The position numbers and the translations under genes are program-made. This document shows, piece by piece, positions 1 to 5,639 of a DNA stretch of 16,233 bases (the first letter of the stretch is position 1; every line of letters starts with the position of its first letter). Below the pieces are notes generated by a model, which was not told where the DNA came from, made no database searches, and was given only the letters and a program-made list of their open reading frames with translations. The stretch spans positions 1 to 16,233 of the forward strand of contig JBCCFD010000139.1 of the NCBI GenBank assembly GCA_039029915.1, in the 5' to 3' direction. Source of the DNA: QQUD01 sp039029915. Lineage in GTDB: Bacteria > Chloroflexota > Anaerolineae > Promineifilales > Promineifilaceae.

Positions 1-1560
1 ATTTTCCAGCTTAAACTGCTGCCCAACTTGTTCCTTGACCAACTCCTGCCCAAACTTTTCGATGAAATACCACGGATTAACGTCCTCATCGAGCATGGAC
101 ACCAAGCCGGACACTATACCGATGGCGCGACCGAGGTAGATAAAATCTTGCGGCACTTGAAGGGGGAAATCAAAGAGCAAATCGCGGAACTGTTCCCCCA
201 GCTCTTTCAGCTCTTCGGGATCGGGGCGAGCCAGTTCGAGGAGATTACGGCCGTAAATGCGTTCCAAAATCTCCGTTTGTGCTTCGACAATGCGCTCCAA
301 ATCCGCGCCGGGCAAAAAGAAGCCCAGTTTATCGTACGATTCGGTTAACCCACGGGCATCCTGCTGGGCAATGCTAATGAGCACCTTTTGCAACAGTTCG
401 CCTTGAACATCAGGCACGCGGCCCACCATGCCAAAATCAACAAACACCAACCAAAACGGTCGATCTAAGCGCATTTCCCCCGAACCATTGTAGATTGGGG
501 TCCACGCCGCATCGGGGCGCGGCATCACAAACAGGTTTCCAGGATGCGGATCGGCATGGAAAAAGCCAATCTGGAACACTTGCTTGAAGTAGGTGGTCAG
601 CAATACATCCGCTACCTCTTTGGGATTGATGCCCGCTTCAATCATGCGGTCAACCTGCATAATTTTGATTGATTCGACATTTTCAAGCACGATAACACGC
701 TCGCTGCACAATGATTCGTATACCTTTGGAATGTAAACTTGTTCATCGTTGGCATGAATCTCTTCAAAGCGGTGCAGGTTGGCTACCTCAGCGCGATAGT
801 CAAGCTCTTCCCAAAGGGTGATGCCAAACTCCTTCATTAAGGCTGGAACGTTGGCTCGTTTGCGAATGGGCTGATAGCGCATCAGCCAGCGTGCCACAAT
901 GTAAAGCGCTTCAAGGTCTGTATTGACAATCTTTTCGATTTCAGGACGCTGGATTTTGACGACAACTGCGTCTCCTTCCGAGCTGCCGTTGTGGGGTTTG
1001 AGCCAGGCGCGGTGGGTTTGCCCAAGCGAGGCAGCGGCTAATGGCTGCTCTTCAATTTTGGCAAAGTGGGTCGAAATGGAGCCAATTTCATGCTCGAGCA
1101 CTGCAAACATCCGCCAAGGATCTTCGGAGGGCACCTCATCTTGAAGCCCAATCAGCTCTTCGGTGACCTCAATAGGAAGGACATCAACGCGGGCGCTTAA
1201 AAATTGACCCAGCTTGATGAGCACGCCGCCCATGGCCAGCGCCAATATTCGGAAGCGACGAGACCACGCTCGAAAACGGCGCGGTCTGGAAAATCGGATG
1301 CTGCTGCCCAAGAGGGGAACACGTGTAAGTAAGAGATCAAAAACAACGACGTGCAGAATGACTCGTGCGAAAAAGAATAAAATCCGCAAAAAGCGGTTCA
1401 AATCACGCTCTGGCTTAGGTTCATTTTCACCCACAACCAGCGTTTCAGCTTCGCCATCATCGATAAATGGATTCTTAAATGGAGAAATAGTGGGGTCGGA
1501 ACGGCCGTTTTGACCAAATTGCCTTGATGAACCTAAGACTCGATTCTTCTGTGTCGTCAT
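1..1560 (-). CDS. ABC1/UbiB family kinase-like protein (partial, C-terminus cut by window edge)
   Basis: Atypical protein kinase-like ATPase of the ABC1/UbiB/ADCK family. I translated it by hand from ATG at 1560; the frame stays open to base 1, giving 520 residues without a stop. Family landmarks are in order: the KxGQ motif (IKLGQF, K116-Q119), an Ala-rich nucleotide loop (AAASLG, 175-180), the ATP lysine (VVVKIQRP, K202), EELDYRAEVANL (251-262), the catalytic loop HADPHPGN (335-342) and DFG (375-377). A hydrophobic stretch at about 59-80 precedes the kinase fold. In proteobacteria UbiB supports ubiquinone synthesis. Members in menaquinone organisms have no settled role, so I give no symbol. 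The N-terminal 50 residues are polar and look unstructured. It carries two ACGGCCGT octamers. The family assignment is firm; the substrate is unknown. Confidence 0.95.
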   Translation of the reverse strand, partial: MTTQKNRVLGSSRQFGQNGRSDPTISPFKNPFIDDGEAETLVVGENEPKPERDLNRFLRILFFFARVILHVVVFDLLLTRVPLLGSSIRFSRPRRFRAWSRRFRILALAMGGVLIKLGQFLSARVDVLPIEVTEELIGLQDEVPSEDPWRMFAVLEHEIGSISTHFAKIEEQPLAAASLGQTHRAWLKPHNGSSEGDAVVVKIQRPEIEKIVNTDLEALYIVARWLMRYQPIRKRANVPALMKEFGITLWEELDYRAEVANLHRFEEIHANDEQVYIPKVYESLCSERVIVLENVESIKIMQVDRMIEAGINPKEVADVLLTTYFKQVFQIGFFHADPHPGNLFVMPRPDAAWTPIYNGSGEMRLDRPFWLVFVDFGMVGRVPDVQGELLQKVLISIAQQDARGLTESYDKLGFFLPGADLERIVEAQTEILERIYGRNLLELARPDPEELKELGEQFRDLLFDFPLQVPQDFIYLGRAIGIVSGLVSMLDEDVNPWYFIEKFGQELVKEQVGQQFKLEN

Positions 1561-1567
1561 AAGGGTG

Positions 1568-1595
1568 ATTTTAGACCGATTGGGATTATTGTCCA
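1568..1595 (-). promoter_or_regulatory. sigma70-type promoter of the ABC1/UbiB gene, probably leaderless
   Basis: On the minus strand, TGGACA (-35, 1590-1595) and TAAAAT (-10, 1568-1573) are separated by 16 bases; each matches consensus at 5 of 6 positions. The ATG at 1560 lies only 7 bases past the -10, about where transcription should begin, and there is no Shine-Dalgarno in between. This predicts a leaderless mRNA. It is a sequence match only. Confidence 0.6.
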
Positions 1596-1610
1596 GAGAT
1601 TGTTAGATGG

Positions 1611-1697
1611 TAATTAGTAATTGGTTAATTGGTGATTGGTTTTTGGTTAATTGGTGATTGGTTAATTGGTTATTAGTTATTGGTGATTGGTTATTAC
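1611..1697. repeat. AT-rich intergenic repeat (ATTGGT units)
   Basis: This 87-base stretch is built almost wholly from imperfect units such as TTGGTTAATTGGTGA and TTGGTTATTAG. It lies between the ABC1/UbiB promoter and the tRNA-Glu terminator and has no coding potential. Related shorter stretches occur at 3330-3362, 5607-5627 and 7261-7307, always between genes. Function unknown. Confidence 0.8.
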
Positions 1698-1714
1698 TTT
1701 TTGAGGGGTAGTCA

Positions 1715-1754
1715 ACCAATCTCCAATCCCTACTTCCCAATCCCCGATCCCCAA
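1715..1754. repeat. CCAATC-type short tandem repeat
   Basis: A run of degenerate CCAATCCC/CCGATCCCC units sits directly after the ATTGGT-rich block. Its CCAAT core is the complement of ATTGG, so the two blocks may be oppositely oriented, diverged copies of one repeat. No gene is present. The remainder of the 1561-1755 gap holds only the ABC1/UbiB promoter. Confidence 0.55.
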
Positions 1755-1755
1755 C

Positions 1756-1783
1756 AAAAAAGCCCTACCGATTGGCAGAGCTT
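1756..1783 (-). terminator. rho-independent terminator of tRNA-Glu
   Basis: Minus-strand hairpin with a 10-bp stem (AAGCTCTGCC paired with GGTAGGGCTT, two G-T wobbles) and the four-base loop AATC, running directly into six T. It begins 3 bases after the tRNA 3' end, so it should end the tRNA-Glu transcript. Confidence 0.85.
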
Positions 1784-1786
1784 TTA

Positions 1787-1859
1787 TGCCCCATAGGAGA
1801 CTCGAACTCCTGTTTCGGCCTTGAGAGGGCCGCGTCCTAGGCCACTAGACGAATGGGGC
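1787..1859 (-). tRNA. tRNA-Glu (anticodon CTC)
   Basis: A 73-base cloverleaf on the minus strand. The acceptor stem GCCCCAT/ATGGGGC pairs perfectly. The D arm has stem GTCT/GGAC, the anticodon stem is CGGCC/GGCCG with loop CTCTCAA (anticodon CTC, reading GAG), and the T arm is AGGAG-TTCGAGT-CTCCT. The discriminator base is A, and CCA is not encoded. It has its own promoter and terminator, so it is a single-gene transcription unit. Confidence 0.96.
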
Positions 1860-1873
1860 CATTTGGAAAGTGG

Positions 1874-1902
1874 ATTCTAACAAAGCGAAGATGGGCTGTC
1901 AA
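1874..1902 (-). promoter_or_regulatory. sigma70 promoter of tRNA-Glu
   Basis: Minus strand: a perfect -35 TTGACA (1897-1902), a 17-base spacer, and -10 TAGAAT (1874-1879). The -10 ends 14 bases before the mature tRNA 5' end. The -35 lies just past the stop codon of the GNAT gene on the same strand, so the tRNA is promoted independently of it. Confidence 0.85.
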
Positions 1903-1904
1903 TT

Positions 1905-2756
1905 TTATGAGTCCCAATTTTTTTGAAGAAGATAGTGACAGCGGTCGTTTTGGGTGAGGAGGTCAACGGCCGTATATCCCCGTTCAAAAGCGAGCTCAAA
2001 CAGCTCCCGTACATGAAGCTTCCAAGCGATGGCTAGCTCGAGGTCTGCTTTGTGGATGTCGGTGAAGTTTTTGGGAATGGTCAAAATGAGATCGTTTGAC
2101 CAGCTTTCGGTGTGGGTAGCTTTTGGGGTGAGACGATTGTTTTTGAGGACGGCCGTATTTATTTGCGTATAGCGAAAGTGTGAATCGCTCAGCGAAGGAG
2201 ACTGATATGTTTGGTTGGCATGAGACGTGACCCAATCGGAGCCAATCCACCAGCTCACTTTAAATCGATCGGTGGGTAACCCACGATTTAAATCATCATC
2301 CATGTCGCCATAATAGTGCCGCTTAAAGGTGCTGCTTGTGGCCCCCAGCTTGTGAATATTTAATTTGGCGTTGAGCGTTTGTAAAGGGTCAAAGGTCCAA
2401 GTGATTAAATTAACCCCTTGGTCAAGCACCGCCTCCCGCTGTGCCCACTTGAGCTTTTCACCGACGCGCCATCCCCTGTATTCGGGCAAAACGCCAGCCT
2501 GATGGGAGTAATGATAAAAATGCAGGTTTGGATCAGAAATGGTGGTGCCGGTAAAAGAAAAAATACTAAAACAAAAACCGATTGGCTTGTGATTGTCCCA
2601 AGCCATCAGCACCGTTCCTTTATTATCTGCAATGGCGCGCAGGGTATGGGAAGGCACGGAATCGTCTAAACTCGGTGCTCCCCACGCTTTCGCTGAAATT
2701 TGCATGATTGCTTCAAACGCTTTGTTTGTGGTGACGGGCTTAATTTGGATGTCCAT
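1905..2756 (-). CDS. GNAT-superfamily acetyltransferase-like protein (COG3375 type)
   Basis: 283 residues from ATG 2756. A longer frame reaches 2855, but its extra residues cover the divergent promoters, and an AAGGGA Shine-Dalgarno sits upstream of ATG 2756. The first half shows a GNAT core: a beta strand with PIGFCFSIFSF, then GVLPEYRGWRVGEKLKWAQR, which is the acetyl-CoA pyrophosphate loop (normally R/Q-x-x-G-x-G/A). Here the loop reads YRGWRVGEKL. This is followed by ITWTFDPLQTLNAKLNIHKLG and DDDLNRGLPTDRF, which I recognise from the uncharacterised COG3375 family. The C-terminal part is less familiar. The substrate is unknown. It contains two ACGGCCGT octamers and is divergent from the Ddn-like gene. 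Confidence 0.85.
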   Translation of the reverse strand: MDIQIKPVTTNKAFEAIMQISAKAWGAPSLDDSVPSHTLRAIADNKGTVLMAWDNHKPIGFCFSIFSFTGTTISDPNLHFYHYSHQAGVLPEYRGWRVGEKLKWAQREAVLDQGVNLITWTFDPLQTLNAKLNIHKLGATSSTFKRHYYGDMDDDLNRGLPTDRFKVSWWIGSDWVTSHANQTYQSPSLSDSHFRYTQINTAVLKNNRLTPKATHTESWSNDLILTIPKNFTDIHKADLELAIAWKLHVRELFELAFERGYTAVDLLTQNDRCHYLLQKNWDS

Positions 2757-2768
2757 TTGCGTTTCCCT

Positions 2769-2816
2769 TTGTTCTTGGGGTGTTCCTATTGTATAACTGG
2801 CGCACATCACGTCCAA
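2769..2816. promoter_or_regulatory. overlapping divergent promoters, GNAT (-) and Ddn-like (+)
   Basis: Plus strand: TTGTTC (2769-2774), 17 bases, TATAAC (2792-2797), serving the Ddn-like gene at 2832. Minus strand: TTGGAC (2811-2816), 17 bases, TACAAT (2788-2793), serving the GNAT gene at 2756. The two -10 boxes overlap, so RNA polymerase could probably occupy only one promoter at a time. The -35 matches are weak. Confidence 0.5.
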
Positions 2817-2831
2817 AGGTGGAAAAAGAGA

Positions 2832-3320
2832 ATGGCTAATCAAAATCCGATTCACAAGATGATTCGCACTATTGCAAAAACGAAAGCGGGGTCAAAACTG
2901 TTTTCAATGATGCTTCATTATTTTGACAGGCCCGTTTTAAAATGGACAAACGGCCGTTATTCGGTTGCCTCGCTGTTAGCCGGCTTGCCAATTATTAACC
3001 TCACCACCATCGGGCGTAAAAGTGGCCAGCCCCGGACCATGCCCCTGATCGGCATTCCTGATGGCGATAATCTAATTGTGATAGGGTCTAATTGGGGTGG
3101 GAAGGCCCATCCAGCTTGGACTTATAATTTGCTGGCCAATCCTGAAGCCACGGTGTTGGTAAACGGCCGTTCTCAGAAAATGATGGCACATCTCACTCAG
3201 GGTGCGGAACGCGAAGCCGCTTGGGATAAAGCCGTTGACGTCTATCTTGGGTATCAAAACTATGAAAAGTGGGCCGATCATCGAAATATTCGCGTGATGG
3301 TTTTGGCACCGGTTGGGTAA
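2832..3320 (+). CDS. Ddn-family deazaflavin (F420)-type nitroreductase/quinone reductase
   Basis: 162 residues from ATG 2832, preceded by AAAGGTGG with 9-base spacing. The frame is open further upstream to 2700, but that part is antisense to the GNAT start region. The fold matches the Ddn/PF04075 split-barrel family: NLTTIGRKSGQPRTMPLIGI (the GRKSG-x-x-R-x-x-P/T signature), then DGDNLIVIGSNWGG, HPAWTYNLLANPEATV and a C-terminal R-x-IRVMVL strand. Family members bind F420H2 or, less often, FMN or heme. The length matches the family's usual 140-160. The presence of F420 in this organism is an inference, since no F420 synthesis gene is in the window. It contains two ACGGCCGT octamers, both read as Asn-Gly-Arg. 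Confidence 0.9.
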   Translation: MANQNPIHKMIRTIAKTKAGSKLFSMMLHYFDRPVLKWTNGRYSVASLLAGLPIINLTTIGRKSGQPRTMPLIGIPDGDNLIVIGSNWGGKAHPAWTYNLLANPEATVLVNGRSQKMMAHLTQGAEREAAWDKAVDVYLGYQNYEKWADHRNIRVMVLAPVG

Positions 3321-3329
3321 ATGGGGCTT

Positions 3330-3362
3330 AGTGATTGGTAATTGGATAATTAGGTAATTGGT
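3330..3362. repeat. AT-rich intergenic repeat (ATTGGTAATTGG type)
   Basis: About 33 bases of GTGATTGGTAATTGG-like units fill much of the short gap between the convergent Ddn-like and 307-residue membrane-protein genes. Same family as the 1611-1697 block. Just downstream, GTATT/AATAC at 3362-3376 could make a small hairpin, but no T-run makes it a convincing terminator. Confidence 0.65.
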
Positions 3363-3404
3363 GTATTTACTGAATACTTACCATTATTCACGGCTGACTC
3401 GCCG

Positions 3405-4328
3405 CTACTCTTCCGTGGGGTTAAATCTCAAATTTTGAAACGTTAGTTCCCAGCCCGCCAGTGAGCCATCAGCACAGGTCTCAATCCGAATCCCGCTGAT
3501 TTCTGGACTTCCCTCAGCTAGAAAAACCGTATAAGAGATATCTGGCGACATGGTGAAATCCCCATACCCTAGCCCGTTTTCTGGTTTGAAGCCGGTAAAA
3601 AAGCGATCTTGCCCGTTTGTCCAGCTAATAATCACCTCAACACCTGGCTCTTGATCGAGCAGGGCATCTAAAGTAATGACGGCAATTTGGGGCGCCTCAT
3701 CACCACAAATTTGTTGCTGATTGAGCAAGCGGTAGTTGGGCTGTGTGGTGCTGGTGGCTGGAATGGTGACGGATGGAGCAACAGTGGGAATGGCCGTATT
3801 GGTGGCTGTCGGTGTCACGGTTGGGGAGACGGCTGCGCTTTCAGTTTCAGGGGTGCTGGTGGGGGTAGGCACGGCCGTGGCTGGCGTTGGGGCAAAAATG
3901 GCCACGGATTGGTCCTCGACCCCGAGCTGTTGAGCCAGCGCTGCTAATCCTCGAATAGTTCGGTCTGGCTTTTGACTGCGAATTGCCTCATCGAGCACCG
4001 TGCCGACCGTGCTTGATAACGCCTCATCTTCTAGCGTTAGTAAACGCGTCTCGGCCGTCTCCCAATCGCCGGTTGCAATATAACTGAGACCGATTTGTTC
4101 GATGTAAACCGTTTTAAACTCTGGGCTAAATTGGGCGGGGGAGGCATCAACAAAAACAACTGGACTAATGAGCCAGCTGTAGGTCAACCCGCCGATTAGA
4201 CCAATGATTAGACCGACAAAAAGCCAGCCAGCCAATGAGAAGCGGTTCGAGCGGCTTTCATACGGGGTGGCGGGTGAAGAAACGGCCGTTTGTCGGCGTC
4301 GCCGTCTGCGGCTTGGGCCACGCATCAT
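3405..4328 (-). CDS. membrane-anchored protein with Thr/Pro linker and C-terminal domain, unknown function
   Basis: 307 residues. The N-terminus carries an Arg run (8-12), then one membrane span (about 33-54), then a helical region (59-140) that aligns with the protein encoded just upstream. Next come a Thr/Pro/Ser linker (146-197) typical of cell-surface spacers and a C-terminal domain (about 206-300) with two cysteines (C208, C285) that could pair outside the cell. By the positive-inside rule the Arg tail is cytoplasmic and the rest extracytoplasmic. Its ATG overlaps the preceding stop as ATGATG/TGA, and AGGAAG lies 6 bases upstream, so translation is likely coupled. I do not recognise the C-terminal domain. 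Thr/Pro linkers like this are common in Chloroflexota surface proteins. Two ACGGCCGT octamers. Confidence 0.85.
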   Translation of the reverse strand: MMRGPSRRRRRRQTAVSSPATPYESRSNRFSLAGWLFVGLIIGLIGGLTYSWLISPVVFVDASPAQFSPEFKTVYIEQIGLSYIATGDWETAETRLLTLEDEALSSTVGTVLDEAIRSQKPDRTIRGLAALAQQLGVEDQSVAIFAPTPATAVPTPTSTPETESAAVSPTVTPTATNTAIPTVAPSVTIPATSTTQPNYRLLNQQQICGDEAPQIAVITLDALLDQEPGVEVIISWTNGQDRFFTGFKPENGLGYGDFTMSPDISYTVFLAEGSPEISGIRIETCADGSLAGWELTFQNLRFNPTEE

Positions 4329-4705
4329 GGGGCACTTCCTGAGGCTAACAGAGACTCCACTACCGGCGACGTTAAGCCAAGATCGCTGGCTAATTGAGCC
4401 ATACGCCTTAGCGCAACCGGATCGCTATTTTGTAAAAAGCGATTGTTGATGCTGTTGAGTAAAATATCTTCGTAATTTGATCCAAAATCACCCAGCCGAA
4501 CTCGAGCTTCCCCTAAATCTTGTTCAGCCGCATAAACATCTGCAATAATTTGGATGTACTCATCTTGATATTGGGCTTGAAGAACAGCCGGATTGGCATC
4601 CGTAAACTCAGTCGGCCACGCTTCCCAGCCGATATAAAGACCTAATCCCACCCCGAGGGCGAGCCCAAAAATTAAAACGCCGATTGTTCGCATGGACTGA
4701 TTCAT
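4325..4705 (-). CDS. small membrane-anchored protein, paralogue of its downstream neighbour
   Basis: 126 residues from ATG 4705; ATG 4693 is an alternative and neither has a clear Shine-Dalgarno. One membrane span (about 6-27) is followed by an extracytoplasmic helical domain of about 95 residues. Residues 34-113 align without gaps of note to residues 59-140 of the 307-residue neighbour: EFTDANPA against VFVDASPA, then DEYIQIIADVYAAEQDLGEA against TVYIEQIGLSYIATGDWETA, and RMAQLASDLGL against ALAQQLGV. The helical pairs resemble TPR-like repeats, but I cannot confirm that. It ends in a 4-base overlap with the next gene. Function unknown. An intrinsic terminator hairpin abuts its start codon. 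Confidence 0.8.
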   Translation of the reverse strand: MNQSMRTIGVLIFGLALGVGLGLYIGWEAWPTEFTDANPAVLQAQYQDEYIQIIADVYAAEQDLGEARVRLGDFGSNYEDILLNSINNRFLQNSDPVALRRMAQLASDLGLTSPVVESLLASGSAP

Positions 4706-4706
4706 C

Positions 4707-4742
4707 AAAAAAGAGAGCTACTCGATAATGGAGCACCTCTCT
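4707..4742 (-). terminator. intrinsic terminator after tRNA-Leu, abutting a start codon
   Basis: Minus strand: stem AGAGAGGTGCTC against GAGTAGCTCTCT (one mismatch, one wobble), loop of 7 bases, then six T. It lies 84 bases after tRNA-Leu and should end that transcript. The T-run finishes 1 base before the ATG at 4705 of the small membrane protein, so the hairpin occupies the whole translation-initiation leader of that gene. Confidence 0.8.
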
Positions 4743-4825
4743 TCTATTTCAGGTATTGGAGTTACAAGCTTTTTACGGTATTTTTTTGCAACTCACCTTA
4801 TCGAAGCATATAATTTTGACTGTGA

Positions 4826-4907
4826 TGCCGAAGGTGGGAATCGAACCCACACTCCCGGAGGAACGCGATTTTGAATCGCGCGCGTCTACCAATTCCGCCA
4901 CTTCGGC
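4826..4907 (-). tRNA. tRNA-Leu (anticodon CAA)
   Basis: An 82-base class II tRNA on the minus strand. The acceptor GCCGAAG/CTTCGGC pairs perfectly, the anticodon stem is CGCGA/TCGCG with loop TTCAAAA (anticodon CAA, reading UUG), a long variable arm is built on CTC-CGG-GAG, and the T arm is GTGGG-TTCGATT-CCCAC. Discriminator A; CCA is not encoded. It has its own promoter (4921-4948) and terminator (4707-4742). Confidence 0.96.
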
Positions 4908-4920
4908 AATCAGTTTCGGG

Positions 4921-4948
4921 AGTATAATTCAAAAGGTGATTTTGTCAA
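4921..4948 (-). promoter_or_regulatory. sigma70 promoter of tRNA-Leu
   Basis: Minus strand: a perfect -35 TTGACA (4943-4948), a 16-base spacer and -10 TATACT (4921-4926). The -10 ends 13 bases before the tRNA 5' end. The perfect -35 parallels the tRNA-Glu promoter. On the opposite strand a TATAAT occupies almost the same bases. Confidence 0.85.
4923..4928 (+). promoter_or_regulatory. possible -10 box of the sigma-factor operon
   Basis: A perfect TATAAT on the plus strand lies 28 bases before the ATG at 4957, inside the tRNA-Leu promoter of the opposite strand. No good -35 is visible at the right distance, where the sequence is the 5' end of the tRNA-Leu gene. The promoter may need an activator or may be read by the ECF sigma factor itself. 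Confidence 0.4.
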
Positions 4949-4956
4949 CCAAACCT

Positions 4957-5538
4957 ATGGACGAAGAAGCGCTGATCAAAAAAGCCCAAGATGGCCACAT
5001 ACAATCTTATAATCAGCTGGTCCTTCGCTATCAGGATGCCGTTTATAATGTTGCTTATCGCATCATGGGTGAGCCGCAATCTGCTGAAGATTCTACTCAA
5101 GAAGCGTTTATCAATGCATATAAAGCGCTCAATCGATTTAAGGGGGGTAACTTTAAGGCGTGGCTTATGCGGATTGCCACCAATAGCTGCTATGATGAGC
5201 TGCGACGACGGAAGCGACGTCCCCAATCTTCTCTGGATGAAATGACCGATGAGAATGAATCTTTTTCCTTTTTAAAAGACCCAGAAGAAGGACCTGAGTC
5301 CAAACAGCAACAGCTGGAAATGATGCGTGCTATTGAGCATTGTCTAAATAATTTACCGGATGATCAACGAGTAACGGCCGTACTTTGCGACGTAGAAGGA
5401 TATGATTATAGCGAGATCGCCGACATCACATCAGTCTCTTTGGGCACTGTCAAATCTCGCATGAATCGAGCCCGCCGTAAACTGCGCGACTGTTTACGAG
5501 GCTTTGGGGAACTTTTACCGGCGTCGTATCGTCTATAG
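4957..5538 (+). CDS. ECF-family RNA polymerase sigma factor
   Basis: 193 residues. Region 2 spans about 16-85: YQDAVYNVAYRIMG, then the -10 recognition helix around AEDSTQEAFINAYKALNRF and the DNA-melting segment FKAWLMRIATNSCYDELRRR. A polar acidic linker follows (about 88-120), then region 4 (about 122-180) with LPDDQRVTAVLCDVEGYDYSEIA and the helix-turn-helix VSLGTVKSRMNRARRKL. Region 3 is absent, as expected for ECF factors. The open frame extends to 4756, but that part is read through the antisense of tRNA-Leu and is not protein. ATG 4957 fits the domain start. TTG 4942 is an alternative, because AAAGGTGA at 4931-4938 sits close before it. It is the first gene of an apparent operon with the anti-sigma candidate and the NUDIX gene. 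Confidence 0.93.
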   Translation: MDEEALIKKAQDGHIQSYNQLVLRYQDAVYNVAYRIMGEPQSAEDSTQEAFINAYKALNRFKGGNFKAWLMRIATNSCYDELRRRKRRPQSSLDEMTDENESFSFLKDPEEGPESKQQQLEMMRAIEHCLNNLPDDQRVTAVLCDVEGYDYSEIADITSVSLGTVKSRMNRARRKLRDCLRGFGELLPASYRL

Positions 5539-5606
5539 ACTGTACGACTTTTGATTTTCGATTTGATTTGAAGTAATTGAGTAAGTTAGTAACTGATTAC
5601 TTTAAA

Positions 5607-5627
5607 AATTACCAATTACCAATTACT
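5607..5627. repeat. AT-rich intergenic repeat (ACCAATTACC type)
   Basis: Contains the 18-mer TACCAATTACCAATTACT at 5610-5627, repeated exactly at 7290-7307. It lies in the 101-base gap between the sigma-factor and anti-sigma genes, where no Shine-Dalgarno is seen before the ATG at 5640. Confidence 0.7.
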
Positions 5628-5639
5628 AATGACTAAAAA

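Noticed and set aside
28..348. Plus-strand frame at the left edge
   Set aside because: Lies wholly opposite the ABC1/UbiB reading frame, with no start signal and no recognisable domain.
1214..1513. Arg/Lys-rich plus-strand frame
   Set aside because: Antisense to the ABC1/UbiB gene, whose motifs show that the minus strand is coding.
1611..1754. CRISPR array
   Set aside because: Units are short, degenerate and contiguous without unique spacers, and no cas gene is present.
3687..3947. Gly/Trp-rich plus-strand frame
   Set aside because: Mirror of the Thr/Pro linker coding region on the minus strand; low complexity explains the open frame.
4756..4956. N-terminal extension of the sigma-factor frame
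   Set aside because: It translates the antisense of tRNA-Leu, a frequent annotation artefact (GIEPT...ESRAST-like peptides). The sigma homology begins at ATG 4957.
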